A stretch of DNA of 10,126 nucleotides from Pseudomonadota bacterium (GTDB taxonomy: Bacteria > Desulfobacterota > Desulfovibrionia > Desulfovibrionales > Desulfovibrionaceae): positions 1 to 10,126 of the forward strand of contig JAEWCY010000280.1 in assembly GCA_023390395.1 (NCBI GenBank), written 5' to 3'. The translations under genes were made by a program, and so were the position numbers. Under the pieces are notes generated by a model, which had not been told where the DNA came from, ran no database searches, and was given only the letters and a program-made list of their open reading frames with translations. Within the stretch, counting starts at the first letter, position 1, and every line of letters begins with the position of its first letter. Below, piece after piece: positions 1 through 5,534 of the stretch.

Positions 1-68
1 ACTTTTCCGGGAAGAGCGTCCTTTATCTTGTCCCATTGCTCATCAGTAATGGTGTGTCGTAGCGCCAT
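1..68 (-). CDS. IS5-family transposase, N-terminal fragment (runs off the window)
   Basis: The reverse strand opens with ATG preceded by a strong ribosome binding site (AGGAGG, 6 nt upstream) and encodes MALRHTITDEQWDKIKDALP followed by GK before the window edge. The pattern 'xTDEQWxxIKxxLPGK' is the usual opening of IS5-family (IS427-like, DUF4096 N-terminal region) DDE transposases, which act as DNA-cutting and strand-joining enzymes for their own insertion sequence. Only 22 codons are visible, so the catalytic DDE core cannot be inspected and it is unknown whether the gene is intact. Codon use is less GC-rich than the neighbours (CTA, ATA, ATT, ACT), which fits recent acquisition. Family assignment rests on the short N-terminal motif only. 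Confidence 0.7.
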   Translation of the reverse strand, partial: MALRHTITDEQWDKIKDALPGK

Positions 69-122
69 TGTATCCCTCCTGTAGAGAGGAATAGCATGGG
101 ACAGATCAAATGTCTACACGGC
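1..122 (-). mobile_element. Left end of an IS5-family insertion sequence (boundary uncertain)
   Basis: The stretch from the transposase start (68) to the stop codon of the DUF1566 gene (123-125) is the non-coding terminal segment of the insertion sequence. It includes the reverse-strand text TAGACATTTGATCTGTCCC (97-115), which has the look of a terminal inverted repeat, but the other end lies outside the window so it cannot be confirmed. A CTAG at 123-126 could be a TA-type target, as used by IS427-group elements. The exact junction is not visible and the right boundary is a guess within about 20 bp. Confidence 0.45.
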
Positions 123-1160
123 CTAGGGAAGCCGGGACGAGGAATCCGGCCCGGCCACGGGCCAGACCAGAAATTCCCTCCCGGACTTGACGCCCACGCC
201 CACCGCCCCCTTGTGGAGGTACAGGGCGTGGGCCCAGGCCGGGTCGAAGGCGCTGGTGGTGGCGGACCAGTAGACGTCGCCCACGGCCTCGAAGGGGTGC
301 CCGTCGGGCAGGGCCGGTCCGAACCGGCCGGCGTCGACCAGGGATTCCAGCTCGTTGATGCCGGGCAGCCGCCAGCCGCCGCCCCGGTAGCGCCCGGCCG
401 CGTCGAGGGCTTCCTGCCAGGTGGCCGGCCCCGGGGCCGCGTCGGCCCGGCAGGCCCAGACAAGGCCCGTGAGCCGGTCGCGCACGCCCTCCCCTTCCCC
501 GCCCGCCGCGACGAAACGCGGCTCGGGCCAGGCCAGACCGGAACGCACCGCGCCGTCCTGGCCCGTGCCCGGACAGGCGATTTCGCTCCCAAGCGCGTCC
601 CGGCACCAATCCTGGCCGGTGCGCGGCAGCAGGCACTCGCCGGCCACGGGCCAGCACAGACAGTCCTGATCCTTTTTCCCGTAAAACATCCTGCCGCCCT
701 CGAGGTGCACGTACCAGGCGTAGGCCGGCGCGGGCGCGGCCGTGGTGGACGTCCAGTGCCAGCCGGAAAAGACGTTGCGGAAGGGATGCGCCCTGGGCAG
801 GGCGGGACGGGCCTGGCCGTAGGAAACGAGGCTGCGCAGTTCCCGGCGGTTGGGCAGCCGCCAGTCGGCGCGGCCGAGGAGACGCTCTCCCGCCAGGCGG
901 GCGCAGGTTTCGAGAGCCTCGGCCCAGGGCATGGGAAACCCGGCGAGGCCGGCGTCCACGGGCCAGACGAGCCCGGAGGCGGCATCGCGCACGAGCCCCT
1001 CGCCGACGGGAAGGAACCGGACGGCCAGGCTCGCGGCGGGGTGGGGAAACGCGGCGTCCTGGCCGCTGCCCGGGCAGGGGATCTCCCGGCCGGCGGCGTC
1101 GTGGCAGCGCGACTGGTCGGTTGGCGGCACCGGCGGCATGGAGACGATTGGGGACTTCAT
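123..1160 (-). CDS. Tandem DUF1566 (Lcl C-terminal domain) protein
   Basis: A 345-residue protein made of two similar halves. Each half starts with a cysteine-pair motif (residues 14-35, with C19 and C29; residues 181-202, with C186 and C196, reading xGQxxCxDAxGxEIxCPGxGQD). A DUF1566/Lcl_C domain follows each one (about 57-174 and 226-337). Both domains show the family signatures: 'DxxTGLVW' or the like, 'WRLP...ELxSLV', '(Y/H)W(S/T)(S/A)TT' and a closing 'W-PVAG'. DUF1566 is found in surface and secreted proteins of many bacteria, and its biochemical role is not established. No signal peptide is seen at the start chosen, which is odd for the family. ATG at residue 8 (1137-1139) is an alternative start, and neither has a good ribosome binding site. 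It lies 28 bp after the C_GCAxxG_C_C gene, so co-transcription is likely. An insertion sequence begins within about 55 bp of its stop. Confidence 0.8.
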   Translation of the reverse strand: MKSPIVSMPPVPPTDQSRCHDAAGREIPCPGSGQDAAFPHPAASLAVRFLPVGEGLVRDAASGLVWPVDAGLAGFPMPWAEALETCARLAGERLLGRADWRLPNRRELRSLVSYGQARPALPRAHPFRNVFSGWHWTSTTAAPAPAYAWYVHLEGGRMFYGKKDQDCLCWPVAGECLLPRTGQDWCRDALGSEIACPGTGQDGAVRSGLAWPEPRFVAAGGEGEGVRDRLTGLVWACRADAAPGPATWQEALDAAGRYRGGGWRLPGINELESLVDAGRFGPALPDGHPFEAVGDVYWSATTSAFDPAWAHALYLHKGAVGVGVKSGREFLVWPVAGPDSSSRLP

Positions 1161-1188
1161 GGCGCTTGGGAGACCCCGACGACGCGGT

Positions 1189-1647
1189 TCAGCCTTCGAC
1201 GAAGCCGCGGCTGGCGGCGATGTCCCAGCTCAAGAGGGCGGCGTCGCGCACCAACGGCGCGCACAGCGCATGGAAGCGACGTTCCCGGTTGGCCAGCTCC
1301 AGGCCTTCGGGCGTGGAAGGGTCGCAGCCGATGAGGTCCCGGCACTGGATCGAGCCGTGCAGCTCGACGAAGCGGGCGTAGAACGCCTTGGTCCGGGCGT
1401 AGGTGGCCGCCTTGGCCGCCGCGCCCTCCGGTCCGCCGCCCCCGCCGTACAGGCCCAGGGCCATGACCGCGCCGGAGACCGCGCCGCACACCCCGCCCCG
1501 GGCCATGCCCACGCCGAATCCCGTGGCCAGGCGCACGGCCAGGGAGGCGTCGAGACCACTTGGCCCGCCAAGGGCCAGCAGCACGGACTGGCAGCAGTTG
1601 TAGCCGCTCGCGAAATGGCCGACGGCCACGCTTCCCGCATCGGTCAT
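1189..1647 (-). CDS. C_GCAxxG_C_C family protein (putative redox or metal-binding)
   Basis: A 152-residue protein of the C_GCAxxG_C_C family (TIGR01909/PF09719). The conserved features are visible in order: N-terminal 'GYNCCQSVLLAL' (C18, C19), the central glycine-rich 'GGVCGAVSGAVMALGL' (C54), 'CRDLIGCD' (C102, C108) and a later cysteine, C129. The regular cysteines suggest metal or iron-sulfur binding, or redox work, but no member has a settled function that I can cite. The start is well set: GGGGAGGA lies 6 nt before the ATG. There is no signal peptide and only short hydrophobic stretches around the central motif. It sits 138 bp downstream of the second feoA, where feoB would be expected in a feoA-feoA-feoB layout, and 28 bp before the DUF1566 gene. 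It may share the Fur-controlled transcript, but the long gap leaves that open. Confidence 0.87.
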   Translation of the reverse strand: MTDAGSVAVGHFASGYNCCQSVLLALGGPSGLDASLAVRLATGFGVGMARGGVCGAVSGAVMALGLYGGGGGPEGAAAKAATYARTKAFYARFVELHGSIQCRDLIGCDPSTPEGLELANRERRFHALCAPLVRDAALLSWDIAASRGFVEG

Positions 1648-1785
1648 GATCGTCCTCCCCTGTCCGGGACGGCAAGACCCGAAACTGCCGACCGGAGTAA
1701 CCCGGGCGCAGGCACGGAGGCAAGAAGGGAAAGCCGAGGGCCCGCCCGCTCCCCGGGGGACGCGGGCGACGACGGGAAGGACGGG
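1648..1785 (-). other. Gap between feoA and C_GCAxxG gene with a GC-rich hairpin
   Basis: A 138-bp gap in a leftward run of genes. About 20 bp after the feoA stop lies a GC-rich inverted repeat (1745-1766: CCCGC and TCCCC pair with GGGGA and GCGGG, with one bulged base). It lacks a clean T-tract on the reverse strand, so it is at most a weak terminator or a pause or RNA-processing element. I see no convincing promoter for the downstream gene apart from its strong ribosome binding site next to the start. Confidence 0.3.
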
Positions 1786-2037
1786 CTAGAGGGGGGAAAC
1801 GGCGATATGGTCGGCTTCGTTGTTGCGAAGGGTCAAGGTGAAGTCGCGAAGCCGCAGGGCCACGGGGTCCTTGAGCGGGGCGCGGCCCACGACCTCGACG
1901 TCGGTGCCGGGCACGAGCCCCATGTCGCGCAGACGCCGGCCCAGTTCGCCCTGCGCCTCCACCCGGCAGATGCGGGCCTTCTGTCCGACCTGCAGCTGCC
2001 GCATGCCGATGCACGCCGCCGTGGCTTCCTGGTTCAT
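1786..2037 (-). CDS. feoA: FeoA family protein (second of two)
   Basis: An 83-residue single-domain SH3-like FeoA protein. The hallmark 'LGRRLRDMGLVPGTDVEVVG' lies in the middle and is followed by the typical 'PLKDPVALRLRDFTLTLRNNEADHIAV' type of ending (described here by its key residues: D-P-V-A-L-R, L-R-x-x-E-A). FeoA is a small cytoplasmic partner of the ferrous-iron permease FeoB. The start at 2035-2037 is chosen over a longer frame because AAGGAG sits 5 nt before this ATG. It follows the first feoA by 72 bp. No feoB is present downstream: the next gene is a C_GCAxxG_C_C protein. This copy looks the more canonical of the pair. Confidence 0.93.
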   Translation of the reverse strand: MNQEATAACIGMRQLQVGQKARICRVEAQGELGRRLRDMGLVPGTDVEVVGRAPLKDPVALRLRDFTLTLRNNEADHIAVSPL

Positions 2038-2048
2038 GCCGACTCCTT

Positions 2049-2091
2049 GGGAAAAAAGGAAAGAAAACACCGCGGCCGGTCCCGGCGGCCG
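2049..2091 (-). terminator. Possible attenuator or terminator between the two feoA genes
   Basis: On the reverse strand a 6-bp perfect GC stem (CGGCCG at 2086-2091 and again at 2073-2078, self-complementary, 7-nt loop) is followed by a T-rich run (TGTTTTCTTTCCTTTTTT, about 2051-2068) just before the second feoA ribosome binding site. The layout resembles an intrinsic terminator inside the operon, but the stem is short and the T-run starts a few bases away and is interrupted by Cs. It could lower expression of the second feoA relative to the first, or be chance. Confidence 0.35.
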
Positions 2092-2109
2092 TCGCGGCGA
2101 CGAGGCGGA

Positions 2110-2373
2110 TCAGGCCACCCGGGAGACAGGTTCCTCGGCGGGCTGGGCCAGACGGCCCATGACCTTTTCGGCCAGCCCGTGCCCGATGGACATGCATGCC
2201 CCCCTGGCCCGCAGGCAGACCGGCCCGCCGCAACCGGCGGTGATCTCGACCACGGTGCCGGGCGTGATGCCCATGGCGCACAGCCGGCCCCGGGCCTTGG
2301 GGCAATCGCACAGGGCTTCCACGCGCACGCGGCTTCCGGAGGGGAAATGGGCGAGGCTTTGGAGTGGGGCCAT
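2110..2373 (-). CDS. feoA: FeoA family protein (first of two)
   Basis: An 87-residue FeoA-like protein. The key motif 'CAMGITPGTVVEI' (residues about 32-44) and the tail 'PVCLRARGACMSIGHGLAEKVM' are recognisable from FeoA proteins of the Desulfovibrio group. It carries several cysteines (in CDCP, LCAMG, GCGG, VCL and GACM), more than its neighbour, and whether they bind metal is unknown. FeoA supports or regulates FeoB-mediated Fe(II) uptake. The start at 2371-2373 is chosen because AAGGAG lies 8 nt upstream, although the frame stays open to 2442. The gene is 26 bp from a strong promoter with an overlapping Fur box, so iron repression is expected. Confidence 0.9.
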   Translation of the reverse strand: MAPLQSLAHFPSGSRVRVEALCDCPKARGRLCAMGITPGTVVEITAGCGGPVCLRARGACMSIGHGLAEKVMGRLAQPAEEPVSRVA

Positions 2374-2398
2374 GGATCGCGCTCCTTGCATGGCCTCA

Positions 2399-2427
2399 CT
2401 TCTAGCCACATTGAGAATGATTGTCAA
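2399..2427 (-). promoter_or_regulatory. Sigma70-type promoter of the feoA operon
   Basis: Reverse strand: a perfect -35 TTGACA (2422-2427), a 17-bp spacer, and -10 TAGAAG (2399-2404, 4 of 6 consensus bases). The predicted transcription start is near 2392, giving a leader of about 20 nt with the feoA ribosome binding site inside it. A perfect -35 with ideal spacing is rare in this GC-rich window. Confidence 0.75.
2411..2427 (-). promoter_or_regulatory. Fur box over the feoA -35 element
   Basis: The 17-bp stretch TTGACAATCATTCTCAA (reverse strand) contains a 7-1-7 inverted repeat, TGACAAT-C-ATTCTCA (2412-2426), which fits the Fur consensus form TGAnAAT-n-ATTnTCA with one mismatch between the arms. 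It covers the -35 hexamer and the first part of the spacer. Fe(II)-Fur bound here would block RNA polymerase. This is the expected control for ferrous-iron uptake genes. Confidence 0.8.
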
Positions 2428-2455
2428 GCTCCCTCTCGACAAATCCTGCCGTCCC

Positions 2456-3145
2456 CTACCCGCTGCCCGTGCGCTTGAGGGCGAAGGTCAGGGCCAGGGA
2501 CACGGCGGCGAGAAGCCCGGAGAGGATGCCGGCGCGCTGGAAATCCCCGGAAAACACGGCGTTGTAGATCTCCAGGGAGACCGTGTTGGTGCGGCCGATG
2601 ATGTCGCCGCCAAGCAGCAGGCTCACGCCCACCTCGCCCAGGGCCCGGCCCGTGGCCAGAAACATGCCGGCGGCGATGCTTTTCTTGCAATGGGGCAGCA
2701 CCACCCGCACGAAGGTGGTCAAAGGCGACTTGCCGAGCACGGCCGAAAGCTCGACCAGACGCATCAGTTCGCCCCGCACCGCCGCCTGCACCGGCCGCAC
2801 CATGAGCGGGATGCCGGCCACCACCGCGGCCAGGGCCAGGCCGGGAAAGCCGAAGATGACGTCGAGCCCGAAAAGCCGCTGGGCGACGATCCCGATGGGG
2901 CCGTTGCGGCCAAGGAGCAGCAGCAGGAAAAAGCCCACGGCCATGGGCGGCAGCACCAGCGGCAGGGAGACCAGGAAGTCCAGGGCGGCCAGCCACCGGC
3001 CGCGCCCCCGGCCGAGCAGATAGCCAAGGGGCGCGCCGATGAGGAAAAAGGCGGGCACTGCGACGGCCATGACCCGAAGCGTCAGCCTGACGGAAAAAAG
3101 GACGTCAGGGTCCGTGGCCGCCGCGACAAGCGATTGACCCGGCAA
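2456..3145 (-). CDS. modB: Molybdate/tungstate ABC transporter permease ModB
   Basis: A 229-residue inner-membrane permease with about five or six hydrophobic segments (about 19-46, 53-79, 98-117, 155-180 and 205-223). The EAA-type cytoplasmic loop that contacts the ATPase is at about 131-151 (VELSAVLGKSPLTTFVRVVLP, with the conserved G138), followed by 'GRALGEVGVSLLLGG', which is typical of ModB and the related CysT/CysW families. The start appears to be TTG (3143-3145), 3 bp after the modA stop, with only a weak GGA upstream. Tight spacing suggests translational coupling. The first in-frame ATG would remove the N-terminal 25 residues, including part of the first membrane segment. It is the last gene of the hydrolase-modC-modA-modB operon. 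No clear terminator follows it before the feoA promoter. Confidence 0.9.
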   Translation of the reverse strand: MPGQSLVAAATDPDVLFSVRLTLRVMAVAVPAFFLIGAPLGYLLGRGRGRWLAALDFLVSLPLVLPPMAVGFFLLLLLGRNGPIGIVAQRLFGLDVIFGFPGLALAAVVAGIPLMVRPVQAAVRGELMRLVELSAVLGKSPLTTFVRVVLPHCKKSIAAGMFLATGRALGEVGVSLLLGGDIIGRTNTVSLEIYNAVFSGDFQRAGILSGLLAAVSLALTFALKRTGSG

Positions 3146-3148
3146 GCG

Positions 3149-3868
3149 CTACATTCCGTGCTTTTCGGCGATGGCCCTGGCCGGCGGCGTGGCCAGGAAG
3201 GCGGCGAACTTCTTGGCCGCGTCGGCGTGGGGCGCGCCGGTCATGGAGACGGCCACGATCTCGATGGGCGCGTACTGGGACGGGTCCACCTCCAGGAAGC
3301 CGCCGATGGCGTCGCCAAGGCCCATGACGTCGGTGCGGTTGACGAAGCCGGCGTCGACCTCGCCGCTTAAGATGTAGGTGGTGACCTGCGGCACGGTGGC
3401 CACCACGAGCAGCTTGTCGGCCACAGCCTTGGCCAACCCGGATTTCTCCAGGTACTGGCTGGCGGCTTTGCCGTAGATGGCCTTCTGCGGATCGGGCATG
3501 GCCAGGCGCTTGACTTCGGGCTTGGCCACGTCGGCCGGGGCGGCGAGCTTCTTGCCCTTGGGCCAGGCCACCACCAGGATGCCCTTGCCGATGGGGGCGA
3601 CGCCGTCGAAATTGAGCCCCGCCCCGTCCAGGAAGCCCTTTTCGCCCACGATCACGTCGATGACCCCGCCGGCCTTGGCCTGGGTCGTCACTTGGCCCAT
3701 GTTGCCGAAGGACAGCTCGGGCTTGACGCCGCCCTGCTTCTCGAAGGCCTCGGCCAGGTCGGTGACGAGCTTTTTGTAGCCCGCGCCGGCGGCCACGACC
3801 AGGGTCTCGGCCAGGGCGCTGCCGGTCAGGCACAGCACCAGGGTCAGGGTCAGGACAATGCGTCGCAT
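3149..3868 (-). CDS. modA: Divergent ModA-type periplasmic oxyanion-binding protein
   Basis: A 239-residue precursor with a Sec signal peptide (positive MRR, hydrophobic core, cleavage after A18-L19-A20) and a ModA-like type-II periplasmic binding fold. Landmarks are 'LVVAAGAGYKKLV' (24-35), 'LSFGNMGQV' (52-60), 'DVIVGEKGFL' (71-80), 'AMPDPQKAIYGKAA' (123-136) and 'DAGFVNRTD' (172-180). Canonical ModA has AAxSLT, FxxSG and GFVYxTD here. In this protein those oxyanion-contacting serines and the tyrosine are replaced by G28/A29, M57 and N177. It must still be the partner of ModBC, given its place in the operon. The ligand could be molybdate, tungstate or a related oxyanion. The ribosome binding site AAGGAGGA lies 6 nt upstream, and the start overlaps the modC end by 19 nt. 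Confidence 0.88.
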   Translation of the reverse strand: MRRIVLTLTLVLCLTGSALAETLVVAAGAGYKKLVTDLAEAFEKQGGVKPELSFGNMGQVTTQAKAGGVIDVIVGEKGFLDGAGLNFDGVAPIGKGILVVAWPKGKKLAAPADVAKPEVKRLAMPDPQKAIYGKAASQYLEKSGLAKAVADKLLVVATVPQVTTYILSGEVDAGFVNRTDVMGLGDAIGGFLEVDPSQYAPIEIVAVSMTGAPHADAAKKFAAFLATPPARAIAEKHGM

Positions 3869-4596
3869 GGGCGTTCCTCCTTCAAGGCGGGTTTCGGGGG
3901 ACCGTCGCCGCAACGGGCGAGGAGCGCGTCGCGCTCTTCGCGGTAGAGGGCGAGCTGGCGGCCGAACCAATCCTGGTCGATCCGCCCCCGGTTGATGGTC
4001 ACGACCGTGTCGCCGAGGATGGCGGCCTCGGCCAGGTCGTGGGTCACGTGCACGATGGGGATGGCGAAGCGCTCCCGCACGGCGAGCAGTTCGTCGCGAA
4101 GGGCGGCGCGGGTGGCGGCGTCGAGGGCGGAAAAGGGTTCGTCGAGGAGCAAGGCCTTGGGCCGGCGGGCCAGGGCCTGGCAGATGGCCCCGCGCTGGCG
4201 CTCGCCGCCGGACATGGCCCCCGGCCGGCTGCCGGCCAGGTGGGCGATGCCGAAAAGCTCAAGCAGTCTGGCGGCGAAGGCGGCATCGCTCGTGGCGTAA
4301 GCCACGTTTTGGGCCAGGGTCATGTGGGGAAACAGGGAATATTCCTGGAAGACCAGGCCCACGCCGCGCCGCCTGGCGCTGACGCGCGCGCCGGCGGCCG
4401 TGTCGCGCCAGACCTCGCCGCCAAGGGCGATGCGGCCGGCGTCGGGGTCGTCCAGGCCGGCGAGCAGGCGCAGCAGCGTGGTCTTGCCCGAGCCCGACGG
4501 CCCGGTCACGGCCAGGATTTCCCCGGCCGGACAGGCGATCTCCACGTCCAGGACGAAATGGGGGAGCTTTTTGGTCAGGCGCGCGGCCAGGCCCAT
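3850..4596 (-). CDS. modC: Molybdate/tungstate ABC transporter ATPase ModC (short form)
   Basis: A 248-residue ABC ATPase that powers the ModB channel. Visible motifs: Walker A GPSGSGKTT (32-40), Q-loop Q84 in 'LVFQEYSLFPHMT', signature MSGGERQRGA (128-137), Walker B ALLLDEP (148-154, with D152 and E153), D-loop SALD and H-loop H186. Many ModC proteins are about 350 residues with a C-terminal TOBE/Mop domain, but this one ends after the ATPase domain and has none. The signature shows M and G where LSGGERQRVA has L and V. The ATG is 2 bp after the hydrolase stop. An in-frame GTG at 4600-4602, overlapping that stop, is an alternative start. The 3' end overlaps modA by 19 nt, so the genes are translationally coupled. 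Confidence 0.9.
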   Translation of the reverse strand: MGLAARLTKKLPHFVLDVEIACPAGEILAVTGPSGSGKTTLLRLLAGLDDPDAGRIALGGEVWRDTAAGARVSARRRGVGLVFQEYSLFPHMTLAQNVAYATSDAAFAARLLELFGIAHLAGSRPGAMSGGERQRGAICQALARRPKALLLDEPFSALDAATRAALRDELLAVRERFAIPIVHVTHDLAEAAILGDTVVTINRGRIDQDWFGRQLALYREERDALLARCGDGPPKPALKEERPCDALS

Positions 4597-4598
4597 CC

Positions 4599-5309
4599 TC
4601 ACGGGGCTCCGTTTTCGGCGATGGCGGCAAGGAGCCTGGCCAGTTCCACCGGCACGGTGATCTGGGGGCAGTGACCGCTTTTGATCTCGTGCATGGCGAA
4701 GCCCAGCCCCCGGGCGCGCTCGGCCATGGCCGCCAGCATGGGGTTGGGGTTTTCCAGGCAGCGCACGTAGTGCTTCTTGGCCGGCAGCGCCAGCTCCCCG
4801 CCGGGGACGGGGTCGGTGAAGGCGGCCATGGGGAACGGGGTCAGCCGGGACATGAACCAGTCCTCGTCGGGCGCGCCGGCCACGCCGAACATGGCCGGCT
4901 GCCAGGGCGAGACCAGCCAGCCGTCCAGGCGGCGCGACTCGAGCAGGGCCGTGAACGGCTCGCCGCCCAGCGCCGCGAAGGAAAGCCCGGGCTTGGGGAT
5001 GATGCCCTCGATGGAGATCATGGCCGTCAGGCGGGGCAGGATATGCGGCATGGCCGCGGCGCACACGATGCCCGAATAGCTGTGGGCCACGAGGATGACC
5101 TCGCGCAAGTCGTACAGTTCCAGGTAGGAGGCCAGCTCCTCCGCGTACACGGCCAAGCCGAGCTCCCTGGTCATGATCTCGCGGTGGTGCCCGCAGCCGG
5201 AAAAGGTCGGGGCGTGGACCGCGTGTCCCAGGGGCAAAAGCGCGCTGGCCATGTTCCTAAAGACCCAGCCGCCCTGGAACGCGCCGTGCACGCAAACGAA
5301 CGTGGCCAT
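4599..5309 (-). CDS. Alpha/beta hydrolase leading the mod operon
   Basis: A 236-residue alpha/beta-hydrolase-fold protein of the small esterase / MES-like group. Features: oxyanion strand 'FVCVHGAFQGGW' (4-15), nucleophile elbow 'VAHSYSG' with S77 in an A-H-S-x-S-G form instead of the usual GHSxG, and the catalytic histidine H213 in 'SGHCPQITVP'. The acid residue is not obvious: the usual late Asp position reads 'CLENPN', so E186 is the best candidate. There is no signal peptide, so it is likely cytosolic. The start has a strong ribosome binding site (GGGGAGGA, 7 nt before the ATG). It is 2 bp from modC and appears to be the first gene of the transport operon. Its substrate, and why it travels with molybdate uptake, are unknown. 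Confidence 0.88.
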   Translation of the reverse strand: MATFVCVHGAFQGGWVFRNMASALLPLGHAVHAPTFSGCGHHREIMTRELGLAVYAEELASYLELYDLREVILVAHSYSGIVCAAAMPHILPRLTAMISIEGIIPKPGLSFAALGGEPFTALLESRRLDGWLVSPWQPAMFGVAGAPDEDWFMSRLTPFPMAAFTDPVPGGELALPAKKHYVRCLENPNPMLAAMAERARGLGFAMHEIKSGHCPQITVPVELARLLAAIAENGAP

Positions 5310-5426
5310 GCCGCCATCCTCCCCGGCCGCGCCGCTCCCCCGCGGGACGCCGCGCCGCCATGCCATGGATTGCCGGCCGAGAGCATCGCGACGCGACGGC
5401 CGGCGACCGAAATTCGACGCTACACA

Positions 5427-5456
5427 CAATCACGCGCATTGGATTTCGCGTGACAA
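5427..5456. promoter_or_regulatory. Candidate TunR operator 1 (mod side)
   Basis: An inverted repeat TCACG (5430-5434)-N14-CGTGA (5449-5453) inside a 30-bp window. The same arms and the same 14-bp gap recur at 5505-5534. TunR proteins are reported to bind a 30-bp motif, and their recombinase-type DNA-binding domain would be expected to use two inverted half-sites. The position, nearer the mod operon and upstream of its likely promoter, suits activation of uptake. That this sequence is the TunR motif is my inference. Confidence 0.55.
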
Positions 5457-5504
5457 TAACCGTTTCATTCGAGCAATACCGCAATTACGCTTGCAAAGAC
5501 AACA

Positions 5505-5534
5505 GTGTCACGTCATCGGAACTATTCGTGATAC
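5505..5534. promoter_or_regulatory. Candidate TunR operator 2 (tunR side)
   Basis: A 30-bp inverted repeat with 8-bp arms GTGTCACG (5505-5512) and CGTGATAC (5527-5534), 7 of 8 positions matching, around a 14-bp centre. It ends 6 bp before the tunR -10 element (TATATT, 5541-5546) and covers its -35 position, so it is well placed for autoregulation. Its left arm TGTCACG is a perfect inverted match to CGTGACA in operator 1 (5449-5455). Confidence 0.6.

Noticed and set aside
850..3370. Long forward open frames across the DUF1566, feoA, modB and modA genes
   Set aside because: Low-complexity Arg/Gly/Pro/Ala translations with no motifs, all antisense to recognisable genes; typical of GC-rich DNA.
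4597..5064. A 156-residue N-terminal extension of modC
   Set aside because: It overlaps the hydrolase gene out of frame, has no ABC features, and the ATPase domain begins normally at the ATG at 4596.
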